A stretch of DNA of 64,000 nucleotides from Gymnogyps californianus (taxonomy: Eukaryota; Chordata; Aves; Accipitriformes; Cathartidae): the NCBI RefSeq assembly GCF_018139145.2, contig NC_059473.1, positions 8,300,503-8,364,502 on the forward strand. The letters are read 5' to 3'. This document shows positions 1-14,123 of this stretch, one piece after another (position 1 is the stretch's first letter; each line of letters begins with the position of its first letter). Both the position numbers and the translations under genes were made by a program. The notes beneath the pieces were generated by a model. It had not been told where the DNA came from. It saw nothing but the letters and a program-made list of their open reading frames with translations, and did not search any database.

Positions 1-1271
1 GTGGGTGAGGCTAGAAGTGTCAGTTTTGTTTGTTCATACTTATGTGTAAGGTTGGAGGGGAAATGCTATATAATTTTCTGTTAGGTTTCTGCTAATCGGA
101 TTGGTTGGACTATTGGAAAGTACTCCAGTTTTAAGTGAACCAACTAGTACAGTCTCTTTTTTTGGAGTTCAAATGGATATATAGTTCTACTAGGTTAACT
201 TTTCTTTGTTGGCTTTCTAAGGTGAGTGAGCCAGATAAGTGCTGATGGGTGTTGGTCATCTTGTATGGTAGCAGCAAGTTACAGGGTTTACTTTTGGGAA
301 TAAAATGTCTAGATTGAGGGAATTACCTATCGGTTAGCATACATCTTGTCCAGCAAGTAATATGCTATGTTCAGACCGTTTTAACTTAGTTATGTGTAGC
401 TCTTCATATAAAATTCAGAAAATATCGACGCTGCTTCCTTTGGGACCCCCATTAATGTGTTTGAGGACAGACTTGGGAACAAAATATGATCTCCTTTGTG
501 AATTTGTTGTAAATATAAAACAAAATTTATTAAGAAGTAATTTTGGCTGAGCTGCTGAACTGCATAGCAGCTGCTGTGAGGACAAAAGCGACAAGGATGT
601 GAAGCATAGAAATGTCCAGCTAACTCTCAGCTGGTTACTGTGGCATGAAGTAGTCATGACTGCCCATAGTCAGGAAGGTAGTGTGTAAAGGCTTCTAAAA
701 TGAACAATACTTTTGGAATTATGTTTTGCTGACCTACAGTGTCATCAGAATGATGAAGATGCAAAAAAGTGGACAAGTGAGCATATATAACTAGGAATTG
801 CATGCCTAAATTTGGGAGGGGGAGCAACAGTTCTGTTTCAGTGCTTCTGAGGCTACTCGCTCAGAACTACGCTGCCTATTCCAAAGAAGAAATGAGAGTG
901 TGAGGATGTGTAGAAATCATGACTTAAGAGGGAAAAAAAAAGTAGGAATTGTTTCCATTAAAAAAAAAAAAAAGACAAGGGCAGAGGGGGTGGGTCTTTC
1001 ATTTTAAAAGGTTTCTATTTAAAAATATAGTAATCATTCATTTTCTGTGTCTTTTGGGGGAAGCTCAAGAAGCAATTGGTTTAATTTGAAGCAAAGATGG
1101 TTTTTCTTGGATGTCAGAAAACATTTTCGAAGTCATAGGCTTAAAATAATTTTTTAATGGAATTTCCTTTATGGAAGAGAATTCGTATATACTTATCTAT
1201 CTATCTAAAGCAGCCCTGTAGATATGCAAATGTGTTTCTGTAGAAGTTATATGGAAATGTATTTCCATAGA
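1..1271. other. AT-rich non-coding stretch, no gene seen
   Basis: No frame in this segment resembles a known protein, and the open frames are 80 codons or shorter. It holds short A runs near 932 and 960-974 and three TATC units at 1194-1205. A 9-bp perfect inverted repeat lies at 1250-1258 / 1261-1269 with a 2-base spacer. I see no recognisable mobile element or RNA gene. Confidence 0.6.
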
Positions 1272-1317
1272 AGGCTTGGAACTACATAATCTCTTCCAGC
1301 GCTGTATTTCTCTGATC
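1272..1317 (+). repeat. Possible old CR1 LINE 3'-end fragment
   Basis: The stretch reads like the tail of an old CR1 3' untranslated region: a GGCTTGGAACTA block (normally GGNTTGGACTAGATGA), then TCTTCCAGC, then a degraded form of the terminal TTTCTATGAT motif. The usual AGGTCCC part between them is partly lost. It is short and diverged, so a chance match is possible. If real, it is older than the CR1 tail at 2.8 kb. Confidence 0.4.
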
Positions 1318-2798
1318 CTCTGGTGATTTTTATTTTTCTTCCTTTGACCAAGAGAGCTACTTAAAATGTGCATTAGTAGTTATTTCTTGTGGTAGGTTCT
1401 TGAGAAAATGCACTGAAATTCATTTTAAGCTGCAGGTACTATAATCTGCAATTTGTAAGTCTATTGTAATTTTTGCTGTATCCTAATAAAGAACCAGTTA
1501 AACAGACTGTTTGAAAAGACAAAATTATAATGAAGCAAACCAATCTTTTTCCAGGAAATTTACTCCTGAACTCGCTTTGTAGTCTCAGATTGACTGAGAT
1601 TACCTGAGTAAATAATAAAACTTTAAAAGTAGTTCTTAATAATAGAAAGAAAAATTGACAGTGTCCTGGCTACTGTGTAAGCAAGCATTGCTGTAAGTGT
1701 TTATGATGTGCATTTAGCTTGACTCCTGTGTGCTGTGTTTTCTAGTCAGGTGTCCTTTTCCTGGCTGTTTTCTGTTTTCTTGTTCTCTGATAAGCTGTCA
1801 TCTTCCAGTTATGCGATTCTTCTGCCCCTCCGATAAATCTGGGATGGAGACAGGAGGTGAATAACATATCTTGAAATGTTTCTTGTGCCTAAAATATTAG
1901 GAAGACCCTGATATTTCACTGAGAACCTTGACAACTGTTCATATAATGGGGATTAAATATATTTGGTTGGATCATTCTGGGCTGAGCTGCACTCGGTTAT
2001 ACTGCACGTGGAATTGGGCCACGTGTTTTCTGCAGATTTTGAGTGGTGCCATGAGGACAGAGTGGTCTGAGGCCTATATTATTGAGGGTATGTCTTCACA
2101 GTCATTTGCAAGCAAACTTGAACAAGCTCTGCCTATACTCTGAGCTGGCTAGAAGCTCTCCGACAGTGCTAGTTTGCTGCCAGGGCCTGATCTAACATCC
2201 TTTTCTTCTTTCCCTGGGAAGTCAACTTGACTCGGAGAGCAATCATCACTCAGCATGAAGAGTGAGCTCATGTGTACAAAAAAGCTTTTTACGCTAGTTG
2301 TTTAGAGCCCTATGTTTTAATAGCAAAAAGTTTCTCATCTTCCCAATTGGAAAGAACATTTTTAGAATGTAAATCCTAAAGGCTGCAGGGTTAGGTCACT
2401 GTTAAGTGAGATTTTTTTTTTAACAGAAGTTCTTATTCGTTGACTGAACTGTGATTTTTTTTTTTCTTTTTTTTTAATTCTGAAAACTTAGTAGGAGGAA
2501 AAAAATATGTTAGGATTTTTGAGCTGTAACTTTTGCCTTTTGAGATGTTAAAATTCACAGGACCTGGTAACTTGGAGATTGAAGTAGTGCGTAGGGCTGT
2601 GCATGGAAATGGAAGCCTCAGGCTACACCCTACTGCTCTCCTAGGCTGGTACTTGTGGTTCTTGAGGTGAAGGGAAGAAGGCTGTTTTCATAGACTGTGT
2701 TTACCGGTTCATAGGCTGGGTTTAGCGATCAAAATATAACACGTTACTGCATTTTCAAAACTTATTTACGTACTTGGGAAAAATAGTGGCAGGAAAGT
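1318..2798. other. Non-coding stretch, no gene seen
   Basis: This is AT-rich unique-looking sequence. AATAAA occurs at about 1486, but no upstream transcript can be defined. T runs lie near 2410 and 2455-2475. Open frames are 71 codons or shorter and resemble nothing known. Confidence 0.6.
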
Positions 2799-2891
2799 AC
2801 CTGATCTAGTGGAAGGTATCCCTGCCTGTGGCAGGGTGGTTGGAACTAGATGATCTTTAAGGTCCCTTCCAACCCAAACCATTCTATGATT
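2799..2891 (+). mobile_element. CR1 LINE, 5'-truncated 3' end
   Basis: This is a clear 3' terminus of a chicken-repeat-1 (CR1) non-LTR retrotransposon. In order it shows CCTGATCTAGTGGAAGG, a CCCTGCC...GGCAGGG palindromic block, TTGGAACTAGATGATCTTTA, AGGTCCCTTCCAACCCAAAC and the terminal ATTCTATGAT. CR1 copies are usually cut short at the 5' end by incomplete reverse transcription and end in an ATTCTATG-type motif rather than poly(A). Only about 93 bp remain, so it codes for nothing. The tail matches the form I remember closely, suggesting a fairly young bird-lineage insertion. It is strong evidence that the source is a bird. Confidence 0.93.
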
Positions 2892-5375
2892 AATGCACAG
2901 CAACAAAATTTAGTTTACATATGCAGCTTTTTATGCAGCTCTTTGATATCCTATTCTTTCTTCAGAGTGAGTCTTACTTTTATAGGCGCTCTCTGAAAAA
3001 GAGGCGCTTTTTGTCTGGTTTTCAGAGAGTGGTTTTAAATTTTCATTAAAATCAGGCAGTATCCACTTCAGCAGCACTTCCCAGGATGTGGCTCAATCAC
3101 TCATTGGGCTAGAAGTGTGCGTAGCACTCGGCGCTCCTTGCAAACCAGTCAGAAGCGAATCTTCCCTATACTTGCTACAGAGCTAATCGTTCTAAACAAA
3201 AATGCTTTTGTTGCTCCTTAGGAGTTTTACAGGACTAGCAGTCATTTTACACAGTTTATAAATCACACTTTTGGGCTGTTCTTACTCCTCTGTTACATAG
3301 ATTAGAGAGAATCGATAGAAAGTTTTTCTTACTAAAATGTGTAAATATGCTGAGTGAGCTTTGCTCATCACTAAAAGGCTCCATTTCAACACAGTGCACA
3401 GAAAAAGTGTTGTATTGGGGCTTTCTCTGCAATTGTACATGGAATCAAATGCTAATTTGCAGTATGTGGCACGAAGAGAGCTCAGGGATAAGGAGTGGCC
3501 TGTGCCCATCTAGGTCAAGAGGCTTGTTCTCTGGAAGCTCCAGTCTCTTAACAAAAACGTTTTCCATTTTTCTCTTAACTAGTACCATTCTAGATACGAA
3601 CAGTGTTTCCTTTTACTAGGAAAGACTAGGAACACGTTGTATTACAGAATGCATTAAAAAAAAAAAAAGACCCTAATAATTATTTTCCAATAGTCTGCCT
3701 TTAGTGTTCTGAGATTTATACAGAGAAAAAGGAAGTTAACTTTTTGTGAGACAACATAAACTATTGAACGATACTTAAATATTTAAAATGTTCCATTTTT
3801 AAAGCTCTTTAAGAGTTATTACAAGTAAGATTTCTAGAAATTACATACTGCTGTGCATCAGAACTTCTTCTAACATAATATTAAATTCAATTATTAAAGT
3901 TTTAAAATAAGTGGAAAGAGTCACTGTCAATTCAGTGGAAATATAAATGAGCCTTGTGGCTTATCCTGAAACTTTGGGACTTTTTTGAATTCTGAATGTT
4001 TTTAAACTGCTACTGTCTTCTGTTTCTTCAGTGTGACTTCAGGAGGGTAATAATGTATATGGTGACAGTATCTCTGTAGTAAGGAGGATAAACACGGGGT
4101 GGAACAACGGGCTTTAACATGCAAGCAAAGTGGTGGTTTACAGTTACTATCTATATTTATCTGTATGTGTGGGAGAGGGAGAGTAAAATTTTAACTTGCC
4201 AAATGAAAAGGAAGATGAAAGGCAGGGATGGAATTTCACTGATGGAAAACAACGGGGAGGGAGCCCGCTGGGCTGGAAAACGAAGGGAGAAAATCTCAAG
4301 AGTGAAAACATTGGGAAGCAATTGAAGCCTCGTACCAGTGGTAATGCTTGAGAGTGTCAGTGCTTTTGTCTTGATTTTTCCCTGATACCTGATCTCAGGG
4401 CGAGTTCCCTCTCTGGCATGTTTATTCTCACCCCAGTCCACAGACCCTGAGGACCAAAAGGAGAAACCTGGCAGTTATATGCCACAGAGATCCCTTCTTG
4501 TGTGGGGTTTATTCCTGCAGAGTTTGGAAACCATGGAAAGCAGCAGAGCGGTGTATGGGCCAAGCAGGTCCATTTTCAGCTCTTCTGTGCTGCAACGCTG
4601 CTTCGGTGCCTTGGGGGGTGGTTTCTGAGTCTAGTTGGCTTGCAGGAGAACCATCTGCATTGTTAGTAATCTGGTAATTTAACAATTATTTTTCTAGATA
4701 CTATTATAAACTTTGGGTTAAAGTTTTAGTGAAAATTTTAGTTGGGAATTGTATAGGGGACTTGGTGAAATTAGAGATGTTCTGGGCACCTCACTTCTGA
4801 AACTTCCAACTTTAATATAGAATGTATTTTCCAAGCAATGAGCTGTTGGCTTTGCATACAAATATTTGCCTTTGCAAATATCTTTAAACTTTAATTATTG
4901 GAAAGGTATTTTTTGGATTTACTGTTGGGGTTCAGTTAAGGCTAGCCTGCTACCAATATGGGACAAGATACATTTACGTAAGCCTCAAGTGTTTGCTTCT
5001 GTGCTTTGGCATCCAGTGTGTGCAGTATCATTTATTGAGACAATTAGTTTATGGCTTGTCAATTTGGGAAGGCTCGTGTTGAATATTAAGAAAATTTTTT
5101 AGGAAAATTCATTTCAGCAAAAATATTTAATCAGTCACATCTTATGATGCTCTTTTGTGGTATTCTGTTTTTCCTGATGCATAGGAGGGAAAAAAACCCA
5201 CCACCCGTCTTTATTTCTGAAAGTTTTCTTGAAGTGTTCTGCTTCTAAACCGTGCTTTTCAGAGTATGAAGACAGACAAGGAACTAACTAGTTTCCTGGA
5301 AAGTTTGCATTGATTTTAATTTAGCAACGTGACTAAATCAGATAAATTTCTTCAAGGGATTTATTGTTATTTGCT

Positions 5376-5393
5376 AAAAAAAAAAAAAAAAAA
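5376..5393. repeat. Poly(A) tract, 18 A
   Basis: Eighteen uninterrupted A residues. No obvious retroposed gene lies upstream and no flanking target duplication is evident. Confidence 0.95.
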
Positions 5394-8300
5394 GGGTGCT
5401 ATTGAATCTCAGTGTGCATTTTAAAATCCATCCAGTAATAAAATAAGTAATACGGCTGAAAAGTGCACATTGGAATTAGCTTTGACACTCTATTTGCTTT
5501 ATGTCTAGCTTTATCTTATGATGCATTATTCACTGGTAATATACAGACTACTTTATTAAGTCTTAATCAAATGCATTTTATCATAAGTGTCAATTCAATA
5601 TTTTGCTATTGTATTTCTGTTTTAAAATACTGAGCTTTTTGTAGGGGAATGATAAATGTATAGCAGTTTGGTCAGGAAGGGACAGTTTTATATTGGCATT
5701 TTGTAAAATTATCTATAAACTGTAGTTCTACATTCTGTTCTAAAATGCCTGTGGATTCAGTCTATTTGCTTATATGAAATTGCAAAATTGAGGAAGCAAA
5801 GTGGCTGATACATGTTTATCACATTTAGATGTGTTGGAAGGAGAGTTTGGAAGTGTATCTGAATGTGAATTAAGCCTTTTTGATCACTGCAGACTGTTTG
5901 CATTAGAACTAAGAGGAGTTACATGTACGTGGCATTTAGGGTGTGTGTCCAATGTATGATTTTTGTATGTAAAAATGGGGACCAGGTAATTGTGTATGTT
6001 ACTGTACACAACTGTGTAATGCCATAGCTAGAGATATACATGGCTTGCATATGTGAGTCTGGTTTTTGGACTCTAGATGTTTGGGCTTGCATAGATGGTA
6101 CTCAAAAAGATCATTTTGTCTGCCTTGAGTTGACTGGATAATGTACAGCAATAATTAGTATTATTGTTTTAAGTCAGAATCTTGGTAGTTTTTCCTGCTT
6201 TCCTAGCACAACCTAGTTGTGCTCTAAAAACTTAGAGTTGGACGGTTAGTCCCGTGTAGAGCTCTAAGTAGACTGTAGCTTTGCAGGCAGGTTAAAATGA
6301 GAGATGGTAACTTTGAATTTTCAGCCTCTCAGCTGAAGGCTTGCCGTATCTTCCTTACAAAATACAAACAGGTTAAATGGTTGCTTAACTGTCTCCCATA
6401 TGGGAAGCAAGAATTAAGTGGTTTCCATGTCACTAATCAATTTGTTTTGTTACTCTCATAAATTTACATTTCTCTGCAGCAACAAAGACTTGTCTAACTA
6501 CAAAGCATGCTTAAAAGCAACTGCTATTTTTCATTAAGAGGGACCAAAAGATAAAGCAAATCATTTACTTGGGCTAATACAAAACCTTCATTTTTCCCCA
6601 TAAATTCTGCGTTAAGCTTCACTAACGCTGATGGGAATTAAGCACGTGTATGGTAAAGAACAGACCTCTGAGGCTGCAACAAACTCTTTCACAAACAAAA
6701 TAGATTATGTTCACTGCTGATACTTTTCTTTTCCCCAGGCTGACTGAACTGTTTGGTTGGAACACACATCATGACAAACAAAGCAGTATTTATAGTAGCA
6801 TTAGGAGGTTTATAAGCTCAGAATCAGTGCAGCTGTTGCAGTGTTGTAAGTTCTGGCTCTTTCGTCTCAGTTTTATGGCCCTGAAGACGTCACATCTAGG
6901 AAAAAATGAGGACATTCATTCTCGAAGAAGGGTTGGGAAGTGTATAAGTATTATTTCTTATTTCATTTGTTTATAGAGTAGAAGTTAAGGTAGAGGATAA
7001 CTGACCTGCCTAGGGCATGATGCAGTTATGTCGCAGAACTGTGAAATACAGTCACGTATCTGAGTGCTTCTCTTGTGTCTCAATCAGGCTGTGCTTTGCT
7101 GCTGACTATATGTGTGTGTTTAATGACCAAAAAAAATAAAAAGCTTATATAAAAGGACTACCATACCAATCAGACTCAGTTCTGCCATTCTCAAATACTT
7201 AAGTCTGTTTAAATGAAGTGGTGCCTGTGTGCAGAAGCAGCTTTTAACTTGTAATAAAAGATAGTTTAAACATGTGGCCTGCTATTTCTTGCATATATGC
7301 TATCGGATGCTGTTTTTCCATATGTGCTTAATGAATGAAATCAGGCCTATATAAAAGAAATACAAGAACCTTGCTTTGAGCTATGAATAGCAGATGGAAC
7401 AGTGTTAGAGTTGACATACTTTTTCAGCCTTATACACAATATTCACTCCTATTTGATGGCTTTGTAATATAAGTTGAACAGGTCTGTAGGGTTGTCAAGA
7501 CAATATAAGCTGTAAGAATCTTGAATGGCTGTAGCTTGAGAGAAGGTAGAAAATACTCCTGTGCTGACAGCATTGAAAATATGCTGAAGTTCAGTTTTAA
7601 AGGGTATTTAAATGGTAGAAATGGTGAATTTTCACTTCACATTTATAACATTTTTTTCATTTAAACATATTAAAATGCATGCCAAAATGCATTCTGATTC
7701 AGATTGTAATGGCTCTGACTATCCTTTTTGGAAAAATGCACCCGAATAGGAGGCTTTCCTAAATTCCTACTTGAGCTGCTTGGGTTTAGTTAGTAGGTAA
7801 AAAATTTTGCTTTGGCAGTGGTATGGTTTGAGTTGTGTGGAAATTCTACGGCTTGTCCTTTGTGAAAACAAGACAAAATCCCCAAGCCTCAATCCAGCTC
7901 AGAAGCTGTCGAGTTCCTGGCCCGAACACCAGGGTTGTACTGTGAGGCGCTTGGTGTGCCTGCCTTTATTGAACACTGTGATGCTGAATTTGAATGCTGG
8001 GATATGTTGATATCTATTCTGATTTCCTTGAAGTCTTTGTTATTGTACTGAAGCTATGCAGAAGCTTCTCAGACCTTCATAAAACGTACATAGTTGTGAT
8101 ACCTAAGCAATCCATTCATAAGACTGCTATTTTTGGTGGGCGTTGTGTTTGTACTTGATCCGTCTATGAAAAGTGTTTTCTCTGAAAACACAAAGTCATT
8201 AAAGGGAATGGGGAGAGAGATGAACATAACAAGCCATAGAATTATCTGGAAAAATTGGTATGGCTTTTTTAGTTACATATATTGCTCTTTCTTTTTTTTC

Positions 8301-11300
8301 CTGGCAGTCATCAGATCCCTTTGTATTTAAAAAAACTTGACAGATGCGATAACGTTTTCCTTGCTTCACCTACTTCATTTTTATAGCTTCCAAAAAAATC
8401 AGTTTCACTGCTCTTTTTAAGCTGGCACCACAACACGGTGTTTAAAGTCTCTTAATAGAAGAACATACGAAAGCTACCACAACCTTTTGTCCGTTTGTGC
8501 ATTCCTACTAACAACTAATGTACTTTAGCCTACTCGTTGCTTTTAGTATTTTGCCAGTGGGATTTACAGAGGATTTTCTTTAGCTTTTCTTCCTTGACTT
8601 GTAGAAAAAGATGTTTTCAGATTAACTATTTTTGGACTTGAAGGTGCCTCTGGCATTGCCAAATGATTTTTTTTTTTTCTTTTCTATATTGAAGTAAAAA
8701 GTAGTATAAAGCTAGAGAAGCGATTGCCTGAAAATTTGCTAACATGTCAGACTTCTGATTCAGGTTCAAACAACAGAGATCTTTGTAGCTTGAATAAGAG
8801 AGAACAGTTTGTAGTTGCATGTGTGTATATAGACGCTAAGTGTCGGATTGTGTTTTGAAAAAACCACGTTATTTTGTGTTTCTCTGTTCTTTGTTCTGGA
8901 TTCATTCTGAAGAAATGAGAATACTGCTTGACCTATCTTGCAGATAAATTAACGGTTCTCTTTTGAAAAATGTATACAATTCCCATAAGTAAATATTAAG
9001 TGTCAGATCTACGCCACAGTTGCACTGGAGGGCTGGGAAGAGAGAGCGACCTTATAATCGCTTTTTATGTGGCTCTGCCACCCTCTGAAGTAGGAGCGAT
9101 TGCTAGGAATTACACCCGTTATTTCAGTGTTTTCTGTACCCTTATCCTTCCCTTCCTGACCACCACCTATTTTCCTGTTCTCTGCTGTTAGTCCCTCTGT
9201 GGGAACTGCTCGTGCTGCTGCATACCCACTTGTGTGAATTGCATGTGTACACACGGATACACACGTTTCTGAACCCCGTATTTCAGGTCCCCAGTATTAT
9301 TAATTAACAGTATAAGCACAATTATAAAAGACTATAAACATCAAGACTATGGCATTTAAAATAAGCCCCATAGAAAATATCCTTCCTGGGAAGGTAGATG
9401 GCCTTTCAGAGCAAAGAATCCTGATCTTACTTCCAAGTATGTCCTGTGCTGGGGATCCGTTTCAGGTCTTCAAAACATGAGCCCTTAGATCCTGGAAACA
9501 TAATCTATTATAAACTATGACAGTACTGCCCTTTTAAAATGTGTTTTAAAAGATATGTAAAAGTCTAGGAGTAATTTGCAAGTGAAGTACATTTTCCCTT
9601 TGGGATGTCGTAATTGTTTTGGAGACTTAATTTGTCATGTGTTCCCTGCTGAGTTCTTGAAATATTAGTTTGCTTTCTTGAGGCTTCTCTGATGTGCAAG
9701 GGCAAATTCGGATATTTGATCCTCTGGCTATAGCTGCTATTGATATGACAAATAGGTCAATTTGTGTTTCTAATCATGCTGATAATGTAGTAATCAAATC
9801 CTTGATGACAAACAGATAGATATGTACATTGTGAAAGAAAATAAGGAGTCTCTTCAAAAAAGCAGGATGTTTATATGAAATTTTTCAGTCATTATACTTT
9901 GAAATGTAACATTTATCTTGGCATTCAGTTTCATTCTGTACTCTTGAAGGCCCCTCTCTCATTCATTACTGTTAGCATACCAGAACAAATGTCTTTCAGA
10001 TGTGAAAAATCAATCATCTCAAAAATGTCTCCAGTAGTTATTTGGGTGGATTAATGCAAGGTGTTGGGAGAGTAAGGTTGAAATGAAATGTCATAATTGA
10101 GCAGCACAAGTCACCAGAGAAATAATAGTCAATTGATCATGGTTCCAGCTTGAGAAGCTCTTTAAAAAACAAAACAGAAAAAAAAAAAACGCTCACCAAA
10201 AATACATAAGGAAGAAACTCGGATAGTGATATACAATACATTAGATGCTGGAATGAGCACGCACTTTGAGTTAAGTTCATTGAATGCAGCATGCAGTTCT
10301 TTACTTTTCAGATTTTTGGTTGTTGGCCCTGAATCTGTTTTCAGAGCTACTTCATAGTCCTCTGGAAAATAGAAAATGTAGGCCAGTAATAGACTTAGTC
10401 TGTAATCTCTAACGCTTGAGTGTCAAGTCCAAAATCTTTCGCAAGTCCACGTAGCCTTGGCACCTGCAAGGGAGAAGGTGAGTAGTGATGGTCTTCCCAA
10501 ATGAGACTTGCAGAGAAATAATCAAGTTTTTCTTACTAACAGTTTAAATCAGTTGTCTACAAATAGTGAGAGTTTTAGCTGATTTGAGGTAGTAGAAATC
10601 CTGTCTGTGTAGCTTGAGGGGAGGTTGTCCAGATAACAAACAAATTGTAACAAATCCTTTTTTCCCCTGTAAAATGCCAAAGGATAACTCCTATTCATAA
10701 GAGATCACTCACATTTACACTATTCTCTGCATAGTCAACTGAAATTATGGAAAACACATTGCTAACTCCTGCCACGTTCTGACTGTTGTCTTCAGTGACT
10801 GAAGCTTCCACGAGAGGGAGGAGGAGGGTCATTAATATATTATTAATAGAATAATGTATTATTAATATAGCATATTTTGAAAGCAGAGGAACATTTTATT
10901 ATACAAACATAACCTCTTCCCCCAGTATTCCGATGGTCTTAATTTAGTATGTAGATGATTTTTTTTCCCTTTGCAGCATACAAATAAACTTGGAGAAATG
11001 AGATGTGTACCCATGTTAGGGTTTCTGGTGCATTTTCAGTGAAGGAATGTCTACGTTTTGTAGTATGTATGCATCAAACACTGAAGCTGATTTGGGGAGA
11101 AGAAATATTTTTGAAAGCTAAATGGGTTTGCTTGGGGGAGGGGAGGAGGTTAAGTGCCAGTAATGCTTGGAAACCTTTAGATTTTAGGGCCAGAAAAAAC
11201 ATGATGGTCTTGTAACACGTAAGGCTCCGCTGTAATATGTCCATTGCAGTGAATCTTAGAGACCCACGAGGAGGATGTTTTGGGTTTTGTTTGGGTTTTT

Positions 11301-14093
11301 TTTATAATTTAGAATAGCTCATGACATGGGTTACCTTAATTTGCATTGTAATGAGCCATTCCTTTTCCAGAAAGCGTCAGTGAGGGTAAAGTGTCTGTAT
11401 GCAAACTACCCACAGGTCATATTCTCTGAAATCTGAGTGCTTTTGTGGAAATTGGGAAACTAATTATTAAATGCCAGTTGTCATTGCTGCAAACTCTAAG
11501 ACTGCAAGAGAAACAAGATTCTAATATAAAACACGAAGCAGGACATGACAGATGTTTCAAAGTTAACCCTGAGCTGAAAGGGAGTAGGGGGAAAAAAAAA
11601 AGCATTGTTTGATAGTATTTTGACACTAAATTAATTCATGGAATTGAGTTATGCCCTGTGATGTTTTTTTAGTGCAGATGCAAAAGAGGGTATTGAGAGG
11701 AAAAAGTGTCATGCAAGGCAGGGGAAAATAGAAATGTTGATTTGGGAACTCAATGTTATATACTTTTTCTCAACGCAAGTTTCACAGACCTCTAAAGAAC
11801 CGTTCTGGGGATGAACGTTTAGGTCAAAATGAGATGTTTGCCCAGGCTAATAAGACAGTGTTTTGTTAGTGATTACATTGCTGATATTCTGCTTATAATA
11901 TTCACCTTATTAACTAGAATGGGGAAAAACTTTGGAGTTTAGCAGTATATAAGCTATTTAAGGTCAGGGATAGAAATGAAACTCTTTAAAGTTCCTGGGC
12001 TACTTCCTCATTTTACCAGGCATATTGAGGGGGAAACCCTGGTCCCATTGAGCTAAATGGCAAAATCCATGTCAAGTCTGAAGTCAGAATTTCATCCTCA
12101 TTTTTTTTTTTCCTGTAGCCCTCTACAGCCATAGAAAACTGAGCTGTTGAATACAGTGTTTCTTAAAACAAAACCATTACAAAAGATGTTACTGTGCAGG
12201 CTTTCCTTGATAATAAATGATTAAATTAACTGAGAAAGATGTGCAAGTTTGCTAAATGGTGATTTTCTCCTTCCTTGCCTTCAATTCACTTGAATGTGGA
12301 CTGGTCCTTTTAACTGTGATATCCCTGCTCTGACTTTGAGATCTGCATTCATTTGGGAACCTCCTCAAAAAAAAGAGCATCCAGTGATCTGTATTTAAAT
12401 GCTGTGTATTAATTTGGATTCAGCATTGTCCTGCCAGCATGCCTAAACACAATAGGCCTATGCAGCCATACATCACAGTTGAAAGTATCTCCTTCAAGGT
12501 GAACTGTAGCTTCTGTTTGTGAAAAGCACTGATAAATTAGCAAAGATAAAACAATAAAATTAAAAAACACTAACAAATTAAATAGTTTTGTTTAGATGGT
12601 AAGTAATTCAGCACGGATCATTAAAATTAATTAGAACTGTGTGCTTATTTTGAAGCTGTAAGAATTCAAAGCAGATGGGATTTTGAAGGAAAGGATAATC
12701 ACCCTTTCCATATCTTTCAAGAGTTTTAAAAATAACTAAGTGACTTAATAACACTCAGTCCAGTAAGGTTCCTTCAGCTGGTGTGCTAATACTGTAGTGA
12801 TGCCTTTTCCTCCTCTATAGCATCCCTTTAGCTGCTTCACTGAGTTTTCTAACTTGCAGTTAAAGGACAAAGCTTTTGAAAATATTAATCTTCCAATTAA
12901 TAAACATGATATTTTTGAAGTTTATCAGGAGACTCCAATTGGAGAATGCCACGAGTTCTTCCGTAACAGTGAGCATGCGAGCTGGAGCAATGATTTAAGC
13001 GGTATAAATAGTGACTAAAAATGTGAGAATATTAAGATGCATTGCTTTGTGTCTTGGTTGGATTTGGTGCAAACTTGTGCTTTTAGTGTGCCATTGCCAA
13101 GCCTGGCTCAAGAAGCTGAAGTTGTAAGGCTGGATGAAGGCCAATGTGCAGATTGCACGGGTGCTTAGTAAATGAAGAAGAGCAATAAAGCGCATCGTTT
13201 AGAATACCTACTTCATTGTTTTACATCTTAGCATTCATATTGCTCCCACTTCCAAATGGCCATTCTGTAACTTTCAGATGTTGTTTTGTCCTGGTAACTA
13301 GTCTGGCAAAGGGCACTGAGGTTTTGTTCTTGATATGGTAGCAAAGCTTGGTATCTGTTATGAGTCTTGGAGGTAGCACGGGTGTTTATGGGAGCATGAG
13401 GGTCCAGACCAAGAACATCTGGTCGTTCCACAGTGATGATGGGGAAGCAGTGTGATCGTACTGGAGTACCTTCAGTAGACTGGATGTCTGAGAGAGCCTT
13501 TGGTTTGAACCTGGGTCCAATTTGGACTTAGTCCACCAGTTGTTCCATTTAGTGGTGTTTCCGTTTATTTGCAGAACATTCTTATACTTTCATGATTTTG
13601 AGTTTGAAATATTGAGCCAATAGAAATAAACATGCCTGTCGTTTCAACGAATGCCTCAGCAGTACTGTCTCTGTAGTCTCTGGCTTTTCTAAACAAATAT
13701 TCTGTGGTCAAGTGGTTTTTAGGCGAGCCAAACTCCTTGCTAGAAACCCAGATATTTTCCCTGTCCTACTTAGTCTTAGCTTGGTGACTGTAAAGGAAGC
13801 CTTTGCTGTAGGCTGCTGAAGATGTGAGCTGTCACTACATAGGTACCGACTCACTTCCCAGAGGACCAGAGATCATAAACTAGAACTTTAAAGGTAAATC
13901 AATGGCTCCTATAATCTATTAATTGATACCATGTAAGTTTAAAGGGAACAGTCAGTGAGTCAGCTAGCCAAATGTTAGTGGGGAGCCTTGGGAAGAACAG
14001 AGTTTTAAAATAAAACAGCTTTTACAGATGAAGCAGCAGGTCAGCCCAGACTATTTCTTTTTCAGTGTGCTTGTTCCTTACACATGCATTATC

Positions 14094-14123
14094 TTTTTTT
14101 TTTTTTTTTGGGGGGGGGGGGGG
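14094..14123. repeat. T16-G14 compound homopolymer
   Basis: Sixteen T are followed directly by fourteen G with no interruption. The G run could form a quadruplex-type structure. Such a junction is slippage-prone, so the run lengths here may be polymorphic or carry sequencing error. Confidence 0.95.

Noticed and set aside
1486..1491. AATAAA (also near 13184 and 17331) as gene 3' ends
   Set aside because: The hexamer is frequent in AT-rich DNA, and no coding sequence or transcript leads to these sites.
3061..3095. CTTCAGCAGCACTTCCC, reminiscent of the start of U6 RNA
   Set aside because: Only about a dozen bases agree and nothing downstream follows the U6 sequence.
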